Below, piece after piece: positions 6,555 through 15,223 of a DNA stretch of 64,000 bases (its first letter is position 1; every line of letters starts with the position of its first letter). Source of the stretch: Nonomuraea glycinis (GTDB lineage: Bacteria; Actinomycetota; Actinomycetes; Streptosporangiales; Streptosporangiaceae); contig NZ_BMNK01000002.1 in the NCBI RefSeq assembly GCF_014646515.1, positions 827,343 through 891,342 of the forward strand. The letters are read 5' to 3'. The notes beneath the pieces were generated by a model. It was not told the origin of the DNA. It saw nothing but the letters and a program-made list of their open reading frames with translations, and ran no database searches. The position numbers and the translations under genes are program-made.

Positions 6555-8672
6555 ATGCGTTGGGGGACGAAGGTCGCGCGGCTCGCCGTCGCGGGTGGGG
6601 CGGCGGGCGTGCTCGTGGCGGGGATCGCGCTCCCCGTCGTGGGGGGTGCGGGGCTCGGGTTCAGGACGGTGGCGAACGAGGTGGACATCAAGCCGGTCGA
6701 CCTCGTCGAGCCGCCGCCGGCCGAGATCACGATCGTACGGGACGCCAAGGGGAAGGCGTTCGCCCGCTTCTACGACGAGTATCGGCAGGCCGTGGCCTTC
6801 GAGGAGATCGCCGACGTCATGAAGACGGCGATCGTCGCGATCGAGGACTACCGCTTCTACGAGCACGGCGCGATCGACCTGGAGGGCACGCTCCGGGCGC
6901 TCGCCACGAACCTGCGGTCCGGCCAGGTGAGCCAGGGCGGGTCGAGCATTACCCAGCAGTACGTCAAGCAGGTGCTGCTCAACTCCGCCGACACCGACGC
7001 GGGCCGCGCGGCGGCCCTGGAGGCCAGCTACGCGCGCAAGCTGAACGAGCTCCGGTACGCCATGGGCGTCGAGGAGAAATACACCAAGGACCAGATTCTC
7101 GAGAAATATCTGAATATCGCGTACTTCGGCGCGGGCGCCTACGGCGTCGAGGCGGCGGCCAAGCGGTTCTTCGGCGTCAAGGCCGCCCGGCTCACGCTCG
7201 CCCAGGCGGCGACCCTGGCCGGCGCCGTGCAGGACCCGAACGCCACCGATCCCAACCTGGGCAGGAAGCACCGCGAACGCCTCCTGCACCGCCGCGACGT
7301 CGTCCTGAACCGCATGGCCGAACTAGGCAAGATCACTCCGGCAGCGGCGGCCAAGGCGAAGGCCGCCAAACTCGGCTACAAAGGCACGAAGCTCCCCGGT
7401 GGCTGCGAATCCAGCAAATATCCGTACTTCTGCCTTTATGTCCGGCAGGAGATCCTGAGCAACCCCGACTTCGGCCCCACCGCCGACGCCCGCCTGAAGC
7501 TGCTCAACCGAGGCGGCCTGACCATCACCACCACGATCGACCCCGCCATGCAGGCGGCCGCGGACCGGGCCATCAAGCGGTACGTCCACGCCTCCGACGC
7601 CCCCGTGGCCGCCGAGGCCCTGGTCGAGCCGGGCACCGGCGCGGTCAAGGCGATGGCCGCGAGCAGGTCGTACGGGCGGAGCAAGGCCAGGAACGAGATC
7701 TCGTACAACGTCGTCGCGGACGCCGCGCACGGCGGCGGGGTCGGCTTCCAGGCGGGCTCCACGTTCAAGACCTTCACCCTGATCACCGCACTGAAGCAGG
7801 GCATGAAGGTCGACGACGGTCTCACGGCGGGTGCCGGATATCGCGCGCCCGGCTACGCGACGTTCAAGAACTGCGCGGGCGAGAGCATCGGCGACCCGAC
7901 GCACACCGTCACCAACGACGAGGGCTCCCCGGGCTTCAAGACGCTGCGGACCGGCACCTGGGGGTCGGTGAACACCTTCTTCATGGAGCTGGAGCAGCGG
8001 GTCGGGCTCTGCGAGACGGTCACCACGGCCAAGTCGCTGGGCATCCGGCGCGCGGACGGGCGCGCGCTGCAGGAGTACGAGACGTTCACGCTCGGCATCA
8101 ACGAGATGGACCCGGTGACGGTGGCGACCGCGTACGCGGCCGTCGCGGCGCGCGGCACCTACTGCGCGCCGATGGCGATCACCCGGATCACCGACCGCGA
8201 CGGCGAGGCGACCGCCTACCGGCCCAAGTGCCGCCGGGTGCTCGACCCCGCGACCGCGGACGCCACGGCCGACGTGCTGTCCGGCGTGTTCACCAAGGGC
8301 ACGATGCGCCACGTCGGTGGCATCGGGCGGGACGCGGCCGGCAAGACCGGCACCACGGACGACTACGCCGCCGCGTGGTTCGCCGGATTCACCCCGGATC
8401 TGGCGGCGGCGGTGAGCCTCGGCGACCCGCGCGGCTCCCAGCGGCACAAGCTGACCGGGGTGACGATCGGCGGGCGGTACTACGGCGCCGTGGCCGGGGG
8501 CACCCTGCCCGGCCCGATCTGGAAGGACACCATGGTGGGCGCGCTGGCGGGCGTGCCGCCGACCTCATTCACGTCCATCGACCAGGCCCGGTTCGAGGGC
8601 TGCTCCGAGGGCTGCCGGCCCACGGCCGACGACGGCGACGGCGACGTCACGGTGGAGCCCGGGGACGACTAG
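6555..8672 (+). CDS. Class A penicillin-binding protein (transglycosylase/transpeptidase)
   Basis: A 705-residue bifunctional cell-wall synthase. After a short cytoplasmic start and one membrane segment (about 9-35) comes a GT51 domain, with the catalytic Glu97 in AIVAIEDYRFYEHG, GGSSITQQYVKQ (128-139) and the KYLNIAYFGAGAYGVEAAA region. The transpeptidase domain has all three penicillin-binding motifs: STFK (402-405), SVN (471-473) and KTGT (597-600). The tail is short and acidic. It polymerises lipid II and crosslinks peptidoglycan at the outer face of the membrane. It stands alone; its stop codon overlaps that of the convergent lipoprotein gene. The ribosome site is poor, but the ATG matches the family's membrane-anchor start. 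Confidence 0.93.
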   Translation: MRWGTKVARLAVAGGAAGVLVAGIALPVVGGAGLGFRTVANEVDIKPVDLVEPPPAEITIVRDAKGKAFARFYDEYRQAVAFEEIADVMKTAIVAIEDYRFYEHGAIDLEGTLRALATNLRSGQVSQGGSSITQQYVKQVLLNSADTDAGRAAALEASYARKLNELRYAMGVEEKYTKDQILEKYLNIAYFGAGAYGVEAAAKRFFGVKAARLTLAQAATLAGAVQDPNATDPNLGRKHRERLLHRRDVVLNRMAELGKITPAAAAKAKAAKLGYKGTKLPGGCESSKYPYFCLYVRQEILSNPDFGPTADARLKLLNRGGLTITTTIDPAMQAAADRAIKRYVHASDAPVAAEALVEPGTGAVKAMAASRSYGRSKARNEISYNVVADAAHGGGVGFQAGSTFKTFTLITALKQGMKVDDGLTAGAGYRAPGYATFKNCAGESIGDPTHTVTNDEGSPGFKTLRTGTWGSVNTFFMELEQRVGLCETVTTAKSLGIRRADGRALQEYETFTLGINEMDPVTVATAYAAVAARGTYCAPMAITRITDRDGEATAYRPKCRRVLDPATADATADVLSGVFTKGTMRHVGGIGRDAAGKTGTTDDYAAAWFAGFTPDLAAAVSLGDPRGSQRHKLTGVTIGGRYYGAVAGGTLPGPIWKDTMVGALAGVPPTSFTSIDQARFEGCSEGCRPTADDGDGDVTVEPGDD

Positions 8673-9163
8673 CCGGAGGGTGTGGGGGACAGGGTGGCGC
8701 GCCACTGGGTGGGCGGCAGCACGGGGACCAGTTCCTTCACCGCGCCGGCGGCTTTGAAGGTGAAGGTGACCGGGATGAAGCCGCCGCTGGGCAGGTCCTT
8801 GGTCAGGCCGGTCAGCACCGCCTGGGGCGCCGCGCCGCCGCCGACCAGCTCGTTCGTCCGTACCAGGAGCTTGTCGCCAGAGATGGTGGCGCCGGAGAAC
8901 ATGGGTTTCGCGCTCACCGAGACCAGCTCGTCGGGCTTGCGGCGGTCGTTCACCAGAACGAAGTAGAGCGGGGCGTCGTCCCCTGGCCGCAGCGACTTCC
9001 CCGGCTTCGCGCCGAGCACGAAGGCGTTCCTGAGCGCCATGTCGTTGACGGTCGCGTTGGCGCCCTCGTTGGGCGGGTACTCGGCGGTGCTGAGCCCCGG
9101 AGGATCGTCGCCTCCGCACGCGCACAGCACCAGCAGGGCGAGCACCAGGATCGGCCATCTCAT
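8669..9163 (-). CDS. Secreted lipoprotein, possible PCu(A)C-like fold
   Basis: A 164-residue protein with a lipoprotein signal: MRWP, a hydrophobic run, then LCAC-GGDD, with Cys at the lipidation position. The mature part has one beta-rich domain with NAFVLG, LYFVLVND and PVTFTF segments, in the style of the copper-chaperone-like (DUF461/PCuAC) lipoproteins annotated in many actinomycetes, but the His/Met copper ligands of true PCu(A)C proteins are not evident. The ATG at 9163 was preferred to a GTG five codons upstream because it starts the signal peptide directly. Its stop overlaps that of the penicillin-binding protein gene. Function unknown beyond envelope location. Confidence 0.65.
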   Translation of the reverse strand: MRWPILVLALLVLCACGGDDPPGLSTAEYPPNEGANATVNDMALRNAFVLGAKPGKSLRPGDDAPLYFVLVNDRRKPDELVSVSAKPMFSGATISGDKLLVRTNELVGGGAAPQAVLTGLTKDLPSGGFIPVTFTFKAAGAVKELVPVLPPTQWRATLSPTPSG

Positions 9164-9253
9164 CGGTTCCAGCAGCACAGAGCTGGGGTTACCCTCGGCC
9201 TGCGCGGACGACCCCTGGCCTGGGAAGCGATGGCCGCGCGTTGGCGATGTCCA

Positions 9254-9310
9254 GACTCACGGCCGGATCTCGCACACCAGCCGGACTCACGGCCGGATCT
9301 CGTACACCAG
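9254..9310. repeat. Two-copy tandem repeat (period 30 bp) at the methyltransferase 3' end
   Basis: Copies at 9254-9280 and 9284-9310 share 27 bp with a single mismatch. The right copy contains the methyltransferase stop codon and its last codons; the left copy is a duplicate lying beyond the stop, so the gene product is unchanged. It looks like a recent slippage duplication. Confidence 0.75.
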
Positions 9311-10333
9311 GTTGAACGGCGTCTCCGTGGCGCGCCGGAACCGGGTGAAACCCGCGTCCGTGGCCACCTCGCGGATCGCGGACTCGCCGGCCTGCGCGCC
9401 CAGCGCGTACCCGCCCTCCTGGGACAGGGCGTTGGGCACGCACAGGAAGGTGGAGGCGTTGTAGAACAGCCGCCCCACCGGGGTGAAGTTCTCCTCGACC
9501 TTGTCGGAGGCGTTCGGCTCCACCAGCAGCCAGGTGCCGTCCGGCGCCAGCGCCTGCCGCACCCGCCGGGCGGCGCTGAGCGGGTCGCCCATGTCGTGCA
9601 GGCAGTCGAACATGGTCACCAGGTCGAAGTCCGTCCCGGTGAAGGTCTGCGCCGTCGCCACCTCGAAGCCGACCCGGTCGCCGACCCCCGCCTGCCCGGC
9701 CCGCTCGCGCGCCAGCGTGATCGACTCGTCGTGGTAGTCGGAGCCGACGATCGTGCTGCGCGGGTACGCCTCGGCGAGCAGCATCGACGACGAGCCGAGA
9801 CCGCAGCCGACGTCGGCGACCCGGCCTCCGGCGGTGAGCTTCGCCTCGACCCCGTCCAGCGCCGGGATCCAGCTGGAGACCAGCGCCGCCGCGTACGCGG
9901 GCCGGAAGAAGGCGTCGCAGCCGACGAACACGTCCTCGTGCTGGTCACGCCAGGGGAGTCCGGCTCCGGTACGGAAGGCCTCGGTGATGCGTGGTTCGGC
10001 GCGCATCGCGCCCAGCGAGATGAGGAACGCGGCGGGCACGTTGGGGCCGTCCGGGTCGGCCAGGCAGAACGCCTGTTCCTCGCTCAGCGAGAACTGCCCG
10101 GTCTCCGGGTCGTAGCCGACGTACCCGCCCGCGGCCTGCCCGCGCAGCCACTCGGTCAGGTAGCGCGGGTGGCAGCCGGTGCGCTCGGCGAACTGCTCGG
10201 GCGTCGCGGGGCCGGCCGCGAGCGAGCGGTAGAGGCCGAGCCGATGGCCGATCACGACCGACCCGGCCGCGTCGGTGGCCGCCATGTCCGCGACGACCCG
10301 GCCCATGAACGCGTCGACCTTCTCCTGGTTCAT
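9287..10333 (-). CDS. Class I SAM-dependent methyltransferase with N-terminal winged-helix domain
   Basis: A 348-residue protein. The N-terminal ~90 residues form a helix-rich winged-helix/dimerisation-like domain (GHRLGLYRSLA, TPEQFAERTG), followed by a Rossmann methyltransferase domain with the SAM-binding motif VADVGCGLGSSS and the acidic loop IVGSDYHDESI. This architecture matches the Rv2258c-type small-molecule methyltransferases of actinobacteria. The acceptor is unknown. The ATG at 10333 has GGGAGG just upstream; a longer open frame adds an unlikely leader. It is monocistronic, divergent from an acyltransferase gene. Confidence 0.85.
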   Translation of the reverse strand: MNQEKVDAFMGRVVADMAATDAAGSVVIGHRLGLYRSLAAGPATPEQFAERTGCHPRYLTEWLRGQAAGGYVGYDPETGQFSLSEEQAFCLADPDGPNVPAAFLISLGAMRAEPRITEAFRTGAGLPWRDQHEDVFVGCDAFFRPAYAAALVSSWIPALDGVEAKLTAGGRVADVGCGLGSSSMLLAEAYPRSTIVGSDYHDESITLARERAGQAGVGDRVGFEVATAQTFTGTDFDLVTMFDCLHDMGDPLSAARRVRQALAPDGTWLLVEPNASDKVEENFTPVGRLFYNASTFLCVPNALSQEGGYALGAQAGESAIREVATDAGFTRFRRATETPFNLVYEIRP

Positions 10334-10485
10334 CCCCGGCCTCCCTCGTGTCGTACCGGTCCTCACCCACCAGGGTGTGAAGGCTGCCTTCCATGGCACT
10401 ACCACGTTTTGGCGAGAATTTGTCCACGTTCGGGAGCGTCGACCAGGCAGTTGGTGCGTGAACTGCGGGGCACCTGAAGGGCGTC

Positions 10486-11691
10486 ATGTCTCCGATATCG
10501 TCGGGGCATATGGCCACCACTCCTGCCGTAACCACCCATACGGCGCCTTCCCGGCTTGCGTGGCTGGACGCGCTGCGGGGCATCGGCGCGCTCGCGGTCG
10601 TGTGCGAGCATCTGAGCACCTGGGCCATGCCCTGGTTGCGGCCCTTGTCGTACAACGCGGGAGTGTACGGCGTTCTGGTGTTCTTCCTGGTCAGCGGATA
10701 CATCATCCCGGCCTCGCTGGAGCGGCACGGGGACGTGCGGGCCTTCTGGATCGGCCGCTTCTTCCGGCTGTACCCGCTCTACCTCGCGGCCGGCTGCGTC
10801 GTCCTGGCCATGGCGTGGTGGATCCCCATCCGTCAGGAGGTGGCCAGGGACGCCTCGACCGTGGCCGCGCACGCGACGATGCTGCTCGACGTGGTCGGCG
10901 TGGGCGGCGTGCTGAACACCATGTGGACGCTGTCGTACGAGATGGTCTTCTACCTGATCGCCGCCGCGCTGTTCGTCGTCGGGGTGCGGGACGGCCGAGG
11001 GCTGATCCCGGTGCTGTTCGGGGTGACGTGCGCCGTCGTGGGCCTGGTCCTGTCCGGGCCGCCGGTGTCGGGGCGGTGGGTGGCGTGGGCGTCGTTCGCG
11101 GTGTTCGTCATCGGCCTGGCGTGCGTGGTCTCCGGCCGTGGCCGTAAGGCGGGGGCGAGCGCGCTGGGCGTCATGGCGCTGGCGCTGGTGCTGTTGTGCA
11201 GCAACGTGCCCTGGTTCGCCGCGGCGGTGCTCGCGGTCATGTTCGCCGGCACGACGATCCACCGGTGGGAGCGCGGCGATGGGCCGCTGTGGCCGGTGGC
11301 CGTCGCGGCCGTGCTCGTGACGCTGACGCCGCTCTGGGCGCTCAACGCCGGCTGGTGGTGGGTGCGGCCGCCCGTGTGGAGCCTCACCATCGGCCTGGTG
11401 ATCGTCACCTTCGCGGCCGCCATGGCCTGGCGGGCCCGCCGGGTGCCGGCCTTCCTCAGCTGGCTCGGCGCGATCAGCTACTCCCTCTACCTGGTGCACC
11501 TGCCGATCCTGCTCGTCTTCATGCGGGTGGCCGGGGAGATGCACGGGGCGCCGCCGCTCGCGCAGATCGGCGTCGGCGTGGCCTTCCTCGGCCTGCTCCT
11601 GCCGGCCAGCTGGCTGTCCTACCGCTACCTTGAGCTGCCCATGCAGCGCCTCGGCCGCCGCCTGGCCGTCCGGTACGCGCCGGCCCGGTGA
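10486..11691 (+). CDS. Acyltransferase 3 family membrane protein (OafA/YrhL-like)
   Basis: A 401-residue integral membrane O-acyltransferase. It starts with the family signature WLDALRGIGALAVVCEHL, containing the conserved His, passes through about ten hydrophobic helices, and has the typical SYSLYLVHLPILLV segment near residue 330. Members transfer acetyl or other acyl groups to sugars, antibiotics or cell-surface polymers. No periplasmic SGNH domain follows, so this is the membrane-only form. GAAGGGCG precedes the ATG; an ATG eight codons in is the alternative start. It ends 8 bp from the convergent TrkH gene. Confidence 0.85.
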   Translation: MSPISSGHMATTPAVTTHTAPSRLAWLDALRGIGALAVVCEHLSTWAMPWLRPLSYNAGVYGVLVFFLVSGYIIPASLERHGDVRAFWIGRFFRLYPLYLAAGCVVLAMAWWIPIRQEVARDASTVAAHATMLLDVVGVGGVLNTMWTLSYEMVFYLIAAALFVVGVRDGRGLIPVLFGVTCAVVGLVLSGPPVSGRWVAWASFAVFVIGLACVVSGRGRKAGASALGVMALALVLLCSNVPWFAAAVLAVMFAGTTIHRWERGDGPLWPVAVAAVLVTLTPLWALNAGWWWVRPPVWSLTIGLVIVTFAAAMAWRARRVPAFLSWLGAISYSLYLVHLPILLVFMRVAGEMHGAPPLAQIGVGVAFLGLLLPASWLSYRYLELPMQRLGRRLAVRYAPAR

Positions 11692-11699
11692 CCCGGGGG

Positions 11700-13106
11700 T
11701 CAGCCGACGATCATCCGCTCCTCGGGCAGCTCGTAGTGCCGGGTGCGTTTCTTCAGGGCGAGCGCCGAGCCGAGGGTGAGCGGACCGATCCGGCCCACGA
11801 ACATCAACACGCTGAGCAGCACGTGCCCGCCCACCGAGATGTCGGGCGTGATGCCGGTGGACAGGCCGTTGGTGGCGAAGGCCGAGACGGCCTCGAAGAG
11901 CAGCTGGTCTAGGCTGTGCGGGGTCAGCGTCATCAGCAGCCAGGTGGAGGTCACCACCAGGCTGACCCCCATGAGGCCGATGGTGACCGCCTGGCGCTGG
12001 GTGGACTCCGGCAGCCTGCGGTGGGCGATGTTGACCTGGGTCTCGCCGCGCAGCTCCGCCCAGATGATGAACAGCAGGAAGCCGAAGGTGGTGAGCTTGA
12101 TGCCGCCCGCCGTCCCGGCGCTGCCGCCGCCGATGAACATGAGCACGTCGGTGACCAGCCAGCTGGACGGCTCCATCTTCCCGATGTCGATGCTGTTGAA
12201 CCCGGCCGAGCGCGGCATGACCGCGGCGAAGAAGCTGGCGAGCAGCTTGCCGGGGTTGTCCAGCGGGCCCATGGTGGCCGGATTGCGGGCCTCGGTCACC
12301 AGGAAGATGAGCGTGCCGGCGGTCAGCAGGATGACGGTCAGGCTCATGGTGAGCCGGGTCAGCATCGACCAGCTGCTGGGACGACGCCAGGACCGCAGGA
12401 GCTCGAAGACCACGGGAAAGCCCAGGCCACCGATGATCACCGCGATCGCGATGGTGAGGCAGATCCACGGGTCGGCGACGAAGCGCATCAGGTTGTCCGG
12501 CCACAGCGCGAAGCCCGCGTTGTTGAAGGCCGACACCGCGTGGAAGCCGCCCAGGTAGAGCGCCCTGCCGAAGGGTTCGCCGTACGTGATGGCGAAGCGG
12601 CCGGTGAGGACCGCGGCCACGATGACCTCGCAGACCAGGCTGAAGACCACGACCTTGCGGACCACCTGGCGTAGGTTGGCCGCGTTGACGGACTTGGTCT
12701 CCAACTGGGTCGACATCCGGGCGCGCAGGCCGATCTTGCCGGAGATGAGCAGGGTGAAGAGGGTGGCCAGCGTCATGATGCCCAGCCCGCCCGCCTGGAT
12801 CAGCAGGGCGATGACGACCTCGCCGAAATCCGACCAGTAGGACGCGGTGTCCACGACGACCAGCCCTGTCAGGCACACCGCGGAGGTGGCGGTGAACAGG
12901 GCGGTGAGCCAGGGCGCCGAGCCACCCGTCGTGGTGGCCAGTGGCGTGGCCAGCACGGCGGTGCCGATGAGGATCGTGACACCGAAACCGACGGCCAGCA
13001 CCGTGGCGGGATGCCGGACGCGGTCGGGGCCCGCCGATGAGCGCCGCATCAAGGCCGCGCACCGACCTCGGGCCGGTGGCCGTCGCTCCTGCCAGCCAAC
13101 GATCAT
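11700..13106 (-). CDS. TrkH/KtrB-type potassium transport membrane subunit
   Basis: A 468-residue polytopic protein with the four pore-loop repeats of the Trk/Ktr family: TSAVCLTGL, SAFNNAGFAL, PRSAGFNS and SAFATNGLST. Each contains the glycine that lines the potassium filter. The length fits KtrB rather than long plant HKT or fungal Trk proteins. It would move potassium across the cytoplasmic membrane with a cytosolic NAD-binding regulatory subunit (TrkA/KtrA), which is not encoded in this window. The ATG at 13106 follows GAGGAAAGG; an internal ATG at 13049 has no ribosome site, so the longer form is preferred. Confidence 0.9.
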   Translation of the reverse strand: MIVGWQERRPPARGRCAALMRRSSAGPDRVRHPATVLAVGFGVTILIGTAVLATPLATTTGGSAPWLTALFTATSAVCLTGLVVVDTASYWSDFGEVVIALLIQAGGLGIMTLATLFTLLISGKIGLRARMSTQLETKSVNAANLRQVVRKVVVFSLVCEVIVAAVLTGRFAITYGEPFGRALYLGGFHAVSAFNNAGFALWPDNLMRFVADPWICLTIAIAVIIGGLGFPVVFELLRSWRRPSSWSMLTRLTMSLTVILLTAGTLIFLVTEARNPATMGPLDNPGKLLASFFAAVMPRSAGFNSIDIGKMEPSSWLVTDVLMFIGGGSAGTAGGIKLTTFGFLLFIIWAELRGETQVNIAHRRLPESTQRQAVTIGLMGVSLVVTSTWLLMTLTPHSLDQLLFEAVSAFATNGLSTGITPDISVGGHVLLSVLMFVGRIGPLTLGSALALKKRTRHYELPEERMIVG

Positions 13107-13361
13107 CCTTTCCTCGGGTCGGGGTGCGCTCCTTCGGCGGTGGCCGACCCGGGTGTCCCGGCGCGACTCGCATCAGCGCGATGCCGGGCTGGTCACCCGG
13201 GCGGGGCCAGCTTACGGGCCGCGCCGGCCACATCTCGTAGGGGGCGGCTCAAGGTGTCACGCCTCACAGCCACCTCGCCGGTCAGCCTGCGGCGAGGGCG
13301 GCGAATCGGTCGGATGTCACGTAAGGTGGGCGAGTTGTTCGAGGGTGTCTCGTAGTGCGGG

Positions 13362-14354
13362 TCAGGTTGTGGTGAGGGCCGTGAGGAGCTCGCGTTCGCG
13401 GGCGGCGGTGAGGCCGGCTCGCCGGGGGCGGTCGAGGCCCTGCTCACGCTCCCAGGCCAGCACGTCGGCGAGCAACTCGGCCCGGGGGCGGTGGCGCAGG
13501 CCGGTCTTCGCCGCCGCCGCGCCCGAACGCGCCGACCAGCCTTCCCAGCCGGGCGTGGCCAGCCACATGGGCAGCGACTCGTCCCCCATGTACTCGTTGA
13601 CCCCCTGCGCCAGCAGCCAGGACGACTCGGCGCTGACCACCGGGCCGGTGTGGCCGCCGAGCTGCCGGGACTGCTCGATCCAGGCGTCGAACGGCACGAC
13701 CGGCCCGACGGCGTCGTAGGTGCCGGTGACGCCGGACCGGGCGCAGTCGAGGATCCAGCCGGCCAGGTCGCGCACGTCGATCGCCTGGGTCGGATCCTGC
13801 GGGGTGTCGGGCACGAGCATCGGGTCCTGCGGAGCACGCGCGGCCCGAGCCACCCAGTAGCCCGTGCGGCCACTGTGGTCACCGGGGCCGCCGATCAGCC
13901 CGGCCCTGGCGATGAGCAGCCGGTCGGCCACCGCCGCCGTGGACGCCTGCTCACAGGTCACCTTCGCCTCGCCGTACAGCTCCCGATCCACCTCTTGCAG
14001 GTCGGTGGCCGGCAGGAGGGGCGTCGACTCGTCCGCGCCGATCTCGTCCCGCTCGGCGTAGGCGCTGACGGACGAGACGTAGGTCCAGTGCGCGGCCCGC
14101 TCGCCGAGCGCCGCGAGCGCCGCGCGGACGAAGCCCGGCTGCCAGGACACCTCGACCACCGCGTCCCAGTCGCGGTCGAGCACCCCGTCGTACGCCTCGG
14201 GGGAACGCCGGTCGGCGGTCACCAGTGTCGCGCCGTCGGCCACCGGCCCGCTCTCACCCCGCGCCAGACAGGTCACCGCATGCCCACGCTCGACCGCCAG
14301 GCCGCTCACCACCCGCCCCAGCCACGCCGTCCCACCGAGAATCAGTACGTTCAT
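13362..14354 (-). CDS. NAD-dependent epimerase/dehydratase-family (extended SDR) protein
   Basis: A 330-residue extended short-chain dehydrogenase. The Rossmann start [10 protein letters not shown] (5-14) binds the nucleotide; the active site has SSVSAYA and YGEAK, the YxxxK pair. The C-terminal half forms the substrate domain, with [14 protein letters not shown] spacing typical of actinobacterial atypical epimerases, often annotated as reductases or NAD-epimerases of unknown substrate. No sugar-biosynthesis genes lie nearby, so a specific role cannot be given. The ATG opens directly on the beta strand of the fold. Confidence 0.85.
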   Translation of the reverse strand: MNVLILGGTAWLGRVVSGLAVERGHAVTCLARGESGPVADGATLVTADRRSPEAYDGVLDRDWDAVVEVSWQPGFVRAALAALGERAAHWTYVSSVSAYAERDEIGADESTPLLPATDLQEVDRELYGEAKVTCEQASTAAVADRLLIARAGLIGGPGDHSGRTGYWVARAARAPQDPMLVPDTPQDPTQAIDVRDLAGWILDCARSGVTGTYDAVGPVVPFDAWIEQSRQLGGHTGPVVSAESSWLLAQGVNEYMGDESLPMWLATPGWEGWSARSGAAAAKTGLRHRPRAELLADVLAWEREQGLDRPRRAGLTAARERELLTALTTT

Positions 14355-14450
14355 GCCTGGTAGTCAACCGCCCCGCACACCCGGCCGGTGAAAAGTTCGC
14401 AGGTGGCGTATTTGCGACCAGATGCCCAAGTTTCAGGACGACTCGATCGG

Positions 14451-14489
14451 CCGACCTTGGCACCTGTCCGGTCGGATGGCGAAGGTCGG
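14451..14489. promoter_or_regulatory. Inverted repeat upstream of membrane protein gene
   Basis: CCGACCTT (14451-14458) and AAGGTCGG (14482-14489) are perfect 8-bp arms 23 bp apart, ending 5 bp before the preferred start at 14494. It could be an operator or a hairpin covering the ribosome site. Confidence 0.35.
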
Positions 14490-14493
14490 ACCC

Positions 14494-15084
14494 ATGACAG
14501 ACCTCGCTACCGAAGAACCCCGAACCACCCCGCCCTCCGTGCTGACGTTCCTGGCGCACCGCTGGCCCACCTTGTGCGGCCTGGCGGCCATGGCCGTGTC
14601 CGTCTTGGACATGACCACCGAAATGGACGACGGTCGCAGCCAGGGGCTCGTTGTGTTCCTGGCCGCGCTGATCTACCTCGCCACCGCGGTGGTGGGCCGG
14701 CCGGGGGTGGCCTGGCCGCTGTTCGGCGTCTCCGTGGTGGCGGTGACGCTGCTGCGCCTGCTCGACGTACAGCTGTGGACCGCGCTGGTCGCCAGTGCGG
14801 TGGCCATCGCGATCGTCGGCCTGGCGGTCGGCCTGCTGCGCGGGCCGCGGCTCAGCGCCGCGCAGGTCCCCGCCATGCTGGTGTTCGGCGGGGCCGCACT
14901 CGCCGCGCTGTCCCTCGACCCAGCCCTCGGCAGTTACCTCGTCGCCGCGGCCCTGATCGGCCACGCCGTGCTCGACACGATCGCCTGGCGGGCCAGGAAG
15001 GTCGTGACCCGGTCGCTGGCGGAGTTCTGCGCCGTCCTCGACCTCACCCTCGGCCTAGCCATCATCGTCCTCCAGGTGATCTGA
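14494..15084 (+). CDS. Small integral membrane protein of unknown function
   Basis: A 196-residue protein with about six hydrophobic helices and short loops, low in charged residues apart from an acidic stretch TEMDDGRSQG. No signature of a known transporter or enzyme family is visible; similar proteins are annotated as hypothetical in actinomycetes. The ATG at 14494 was chosen since the residues before it do not look like protein; ATGs at 14422 and 14476 remain possible. It stands between an epimerase and an acyl-CoA synthetase and is not obviously linked to either. Confidence 0.65.
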   Translation: MTDLATEEPRTTPPSVLTFLAHRWPTLCGLAAMAVSVLDMTTEMDDGRSQGLVVFLAALIYLATAVVGRPGVAWPLFGVSVVAVTLLRLLDVQLWTALVASAVAIAIVGLAVGLLRGPRLSAAQVPAMLVFGGAALAALSLDPALGSYLVAAALIGHAVLDTIAWRARKVVTRSLAEFCAVLDLTLGLAIIVLQVI

Positions 15085-15089
15085 TCGTA

Positions 15090-15104
15090 CCTACGTCATT
15101 TGTC
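15090..15104 (+). promoter_or_regulatory. Shared 15-bp box (site B)
   Basis: CCTACGTCATTTGTC lies 119 bp upstream of the acyl-CoA synthetase start, in the same orientation relative to the gene as the copies at 6313-6327 and 24049-24063. It is a candidate binding site for a common regulator. Confidence 0.5.
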
Positions 15105-15223
15105 CTGTCCGTCGTTGGTCATCCTGCGAGGAGAGGGCCAGTCTTTGGGGTCGTGTCCCGGAGCGCCGCCCGCGCCTACCGTGTGGCGAAGATAGGCCGA
15201 GAGCGAGAGAAGGGACCGATCTG

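Noticed and set aside
6560..10477. A 1305-codon open frame on the plus strand
   Set aside because: It is an out-of-frame shadow of the penicillin-binding protein gene and of minus-strand genes; the translation is Arg/Gly/Pro-rich low-complexity and matches nothing.
10399..13233. A 944-codon open frame on the minus strand
   Set aside because: Shadow of the TrkH gene and antisense of the acyltransferase gene; Arg/His/Gln-rich composition typical of wrong frames in high-GC DNA.
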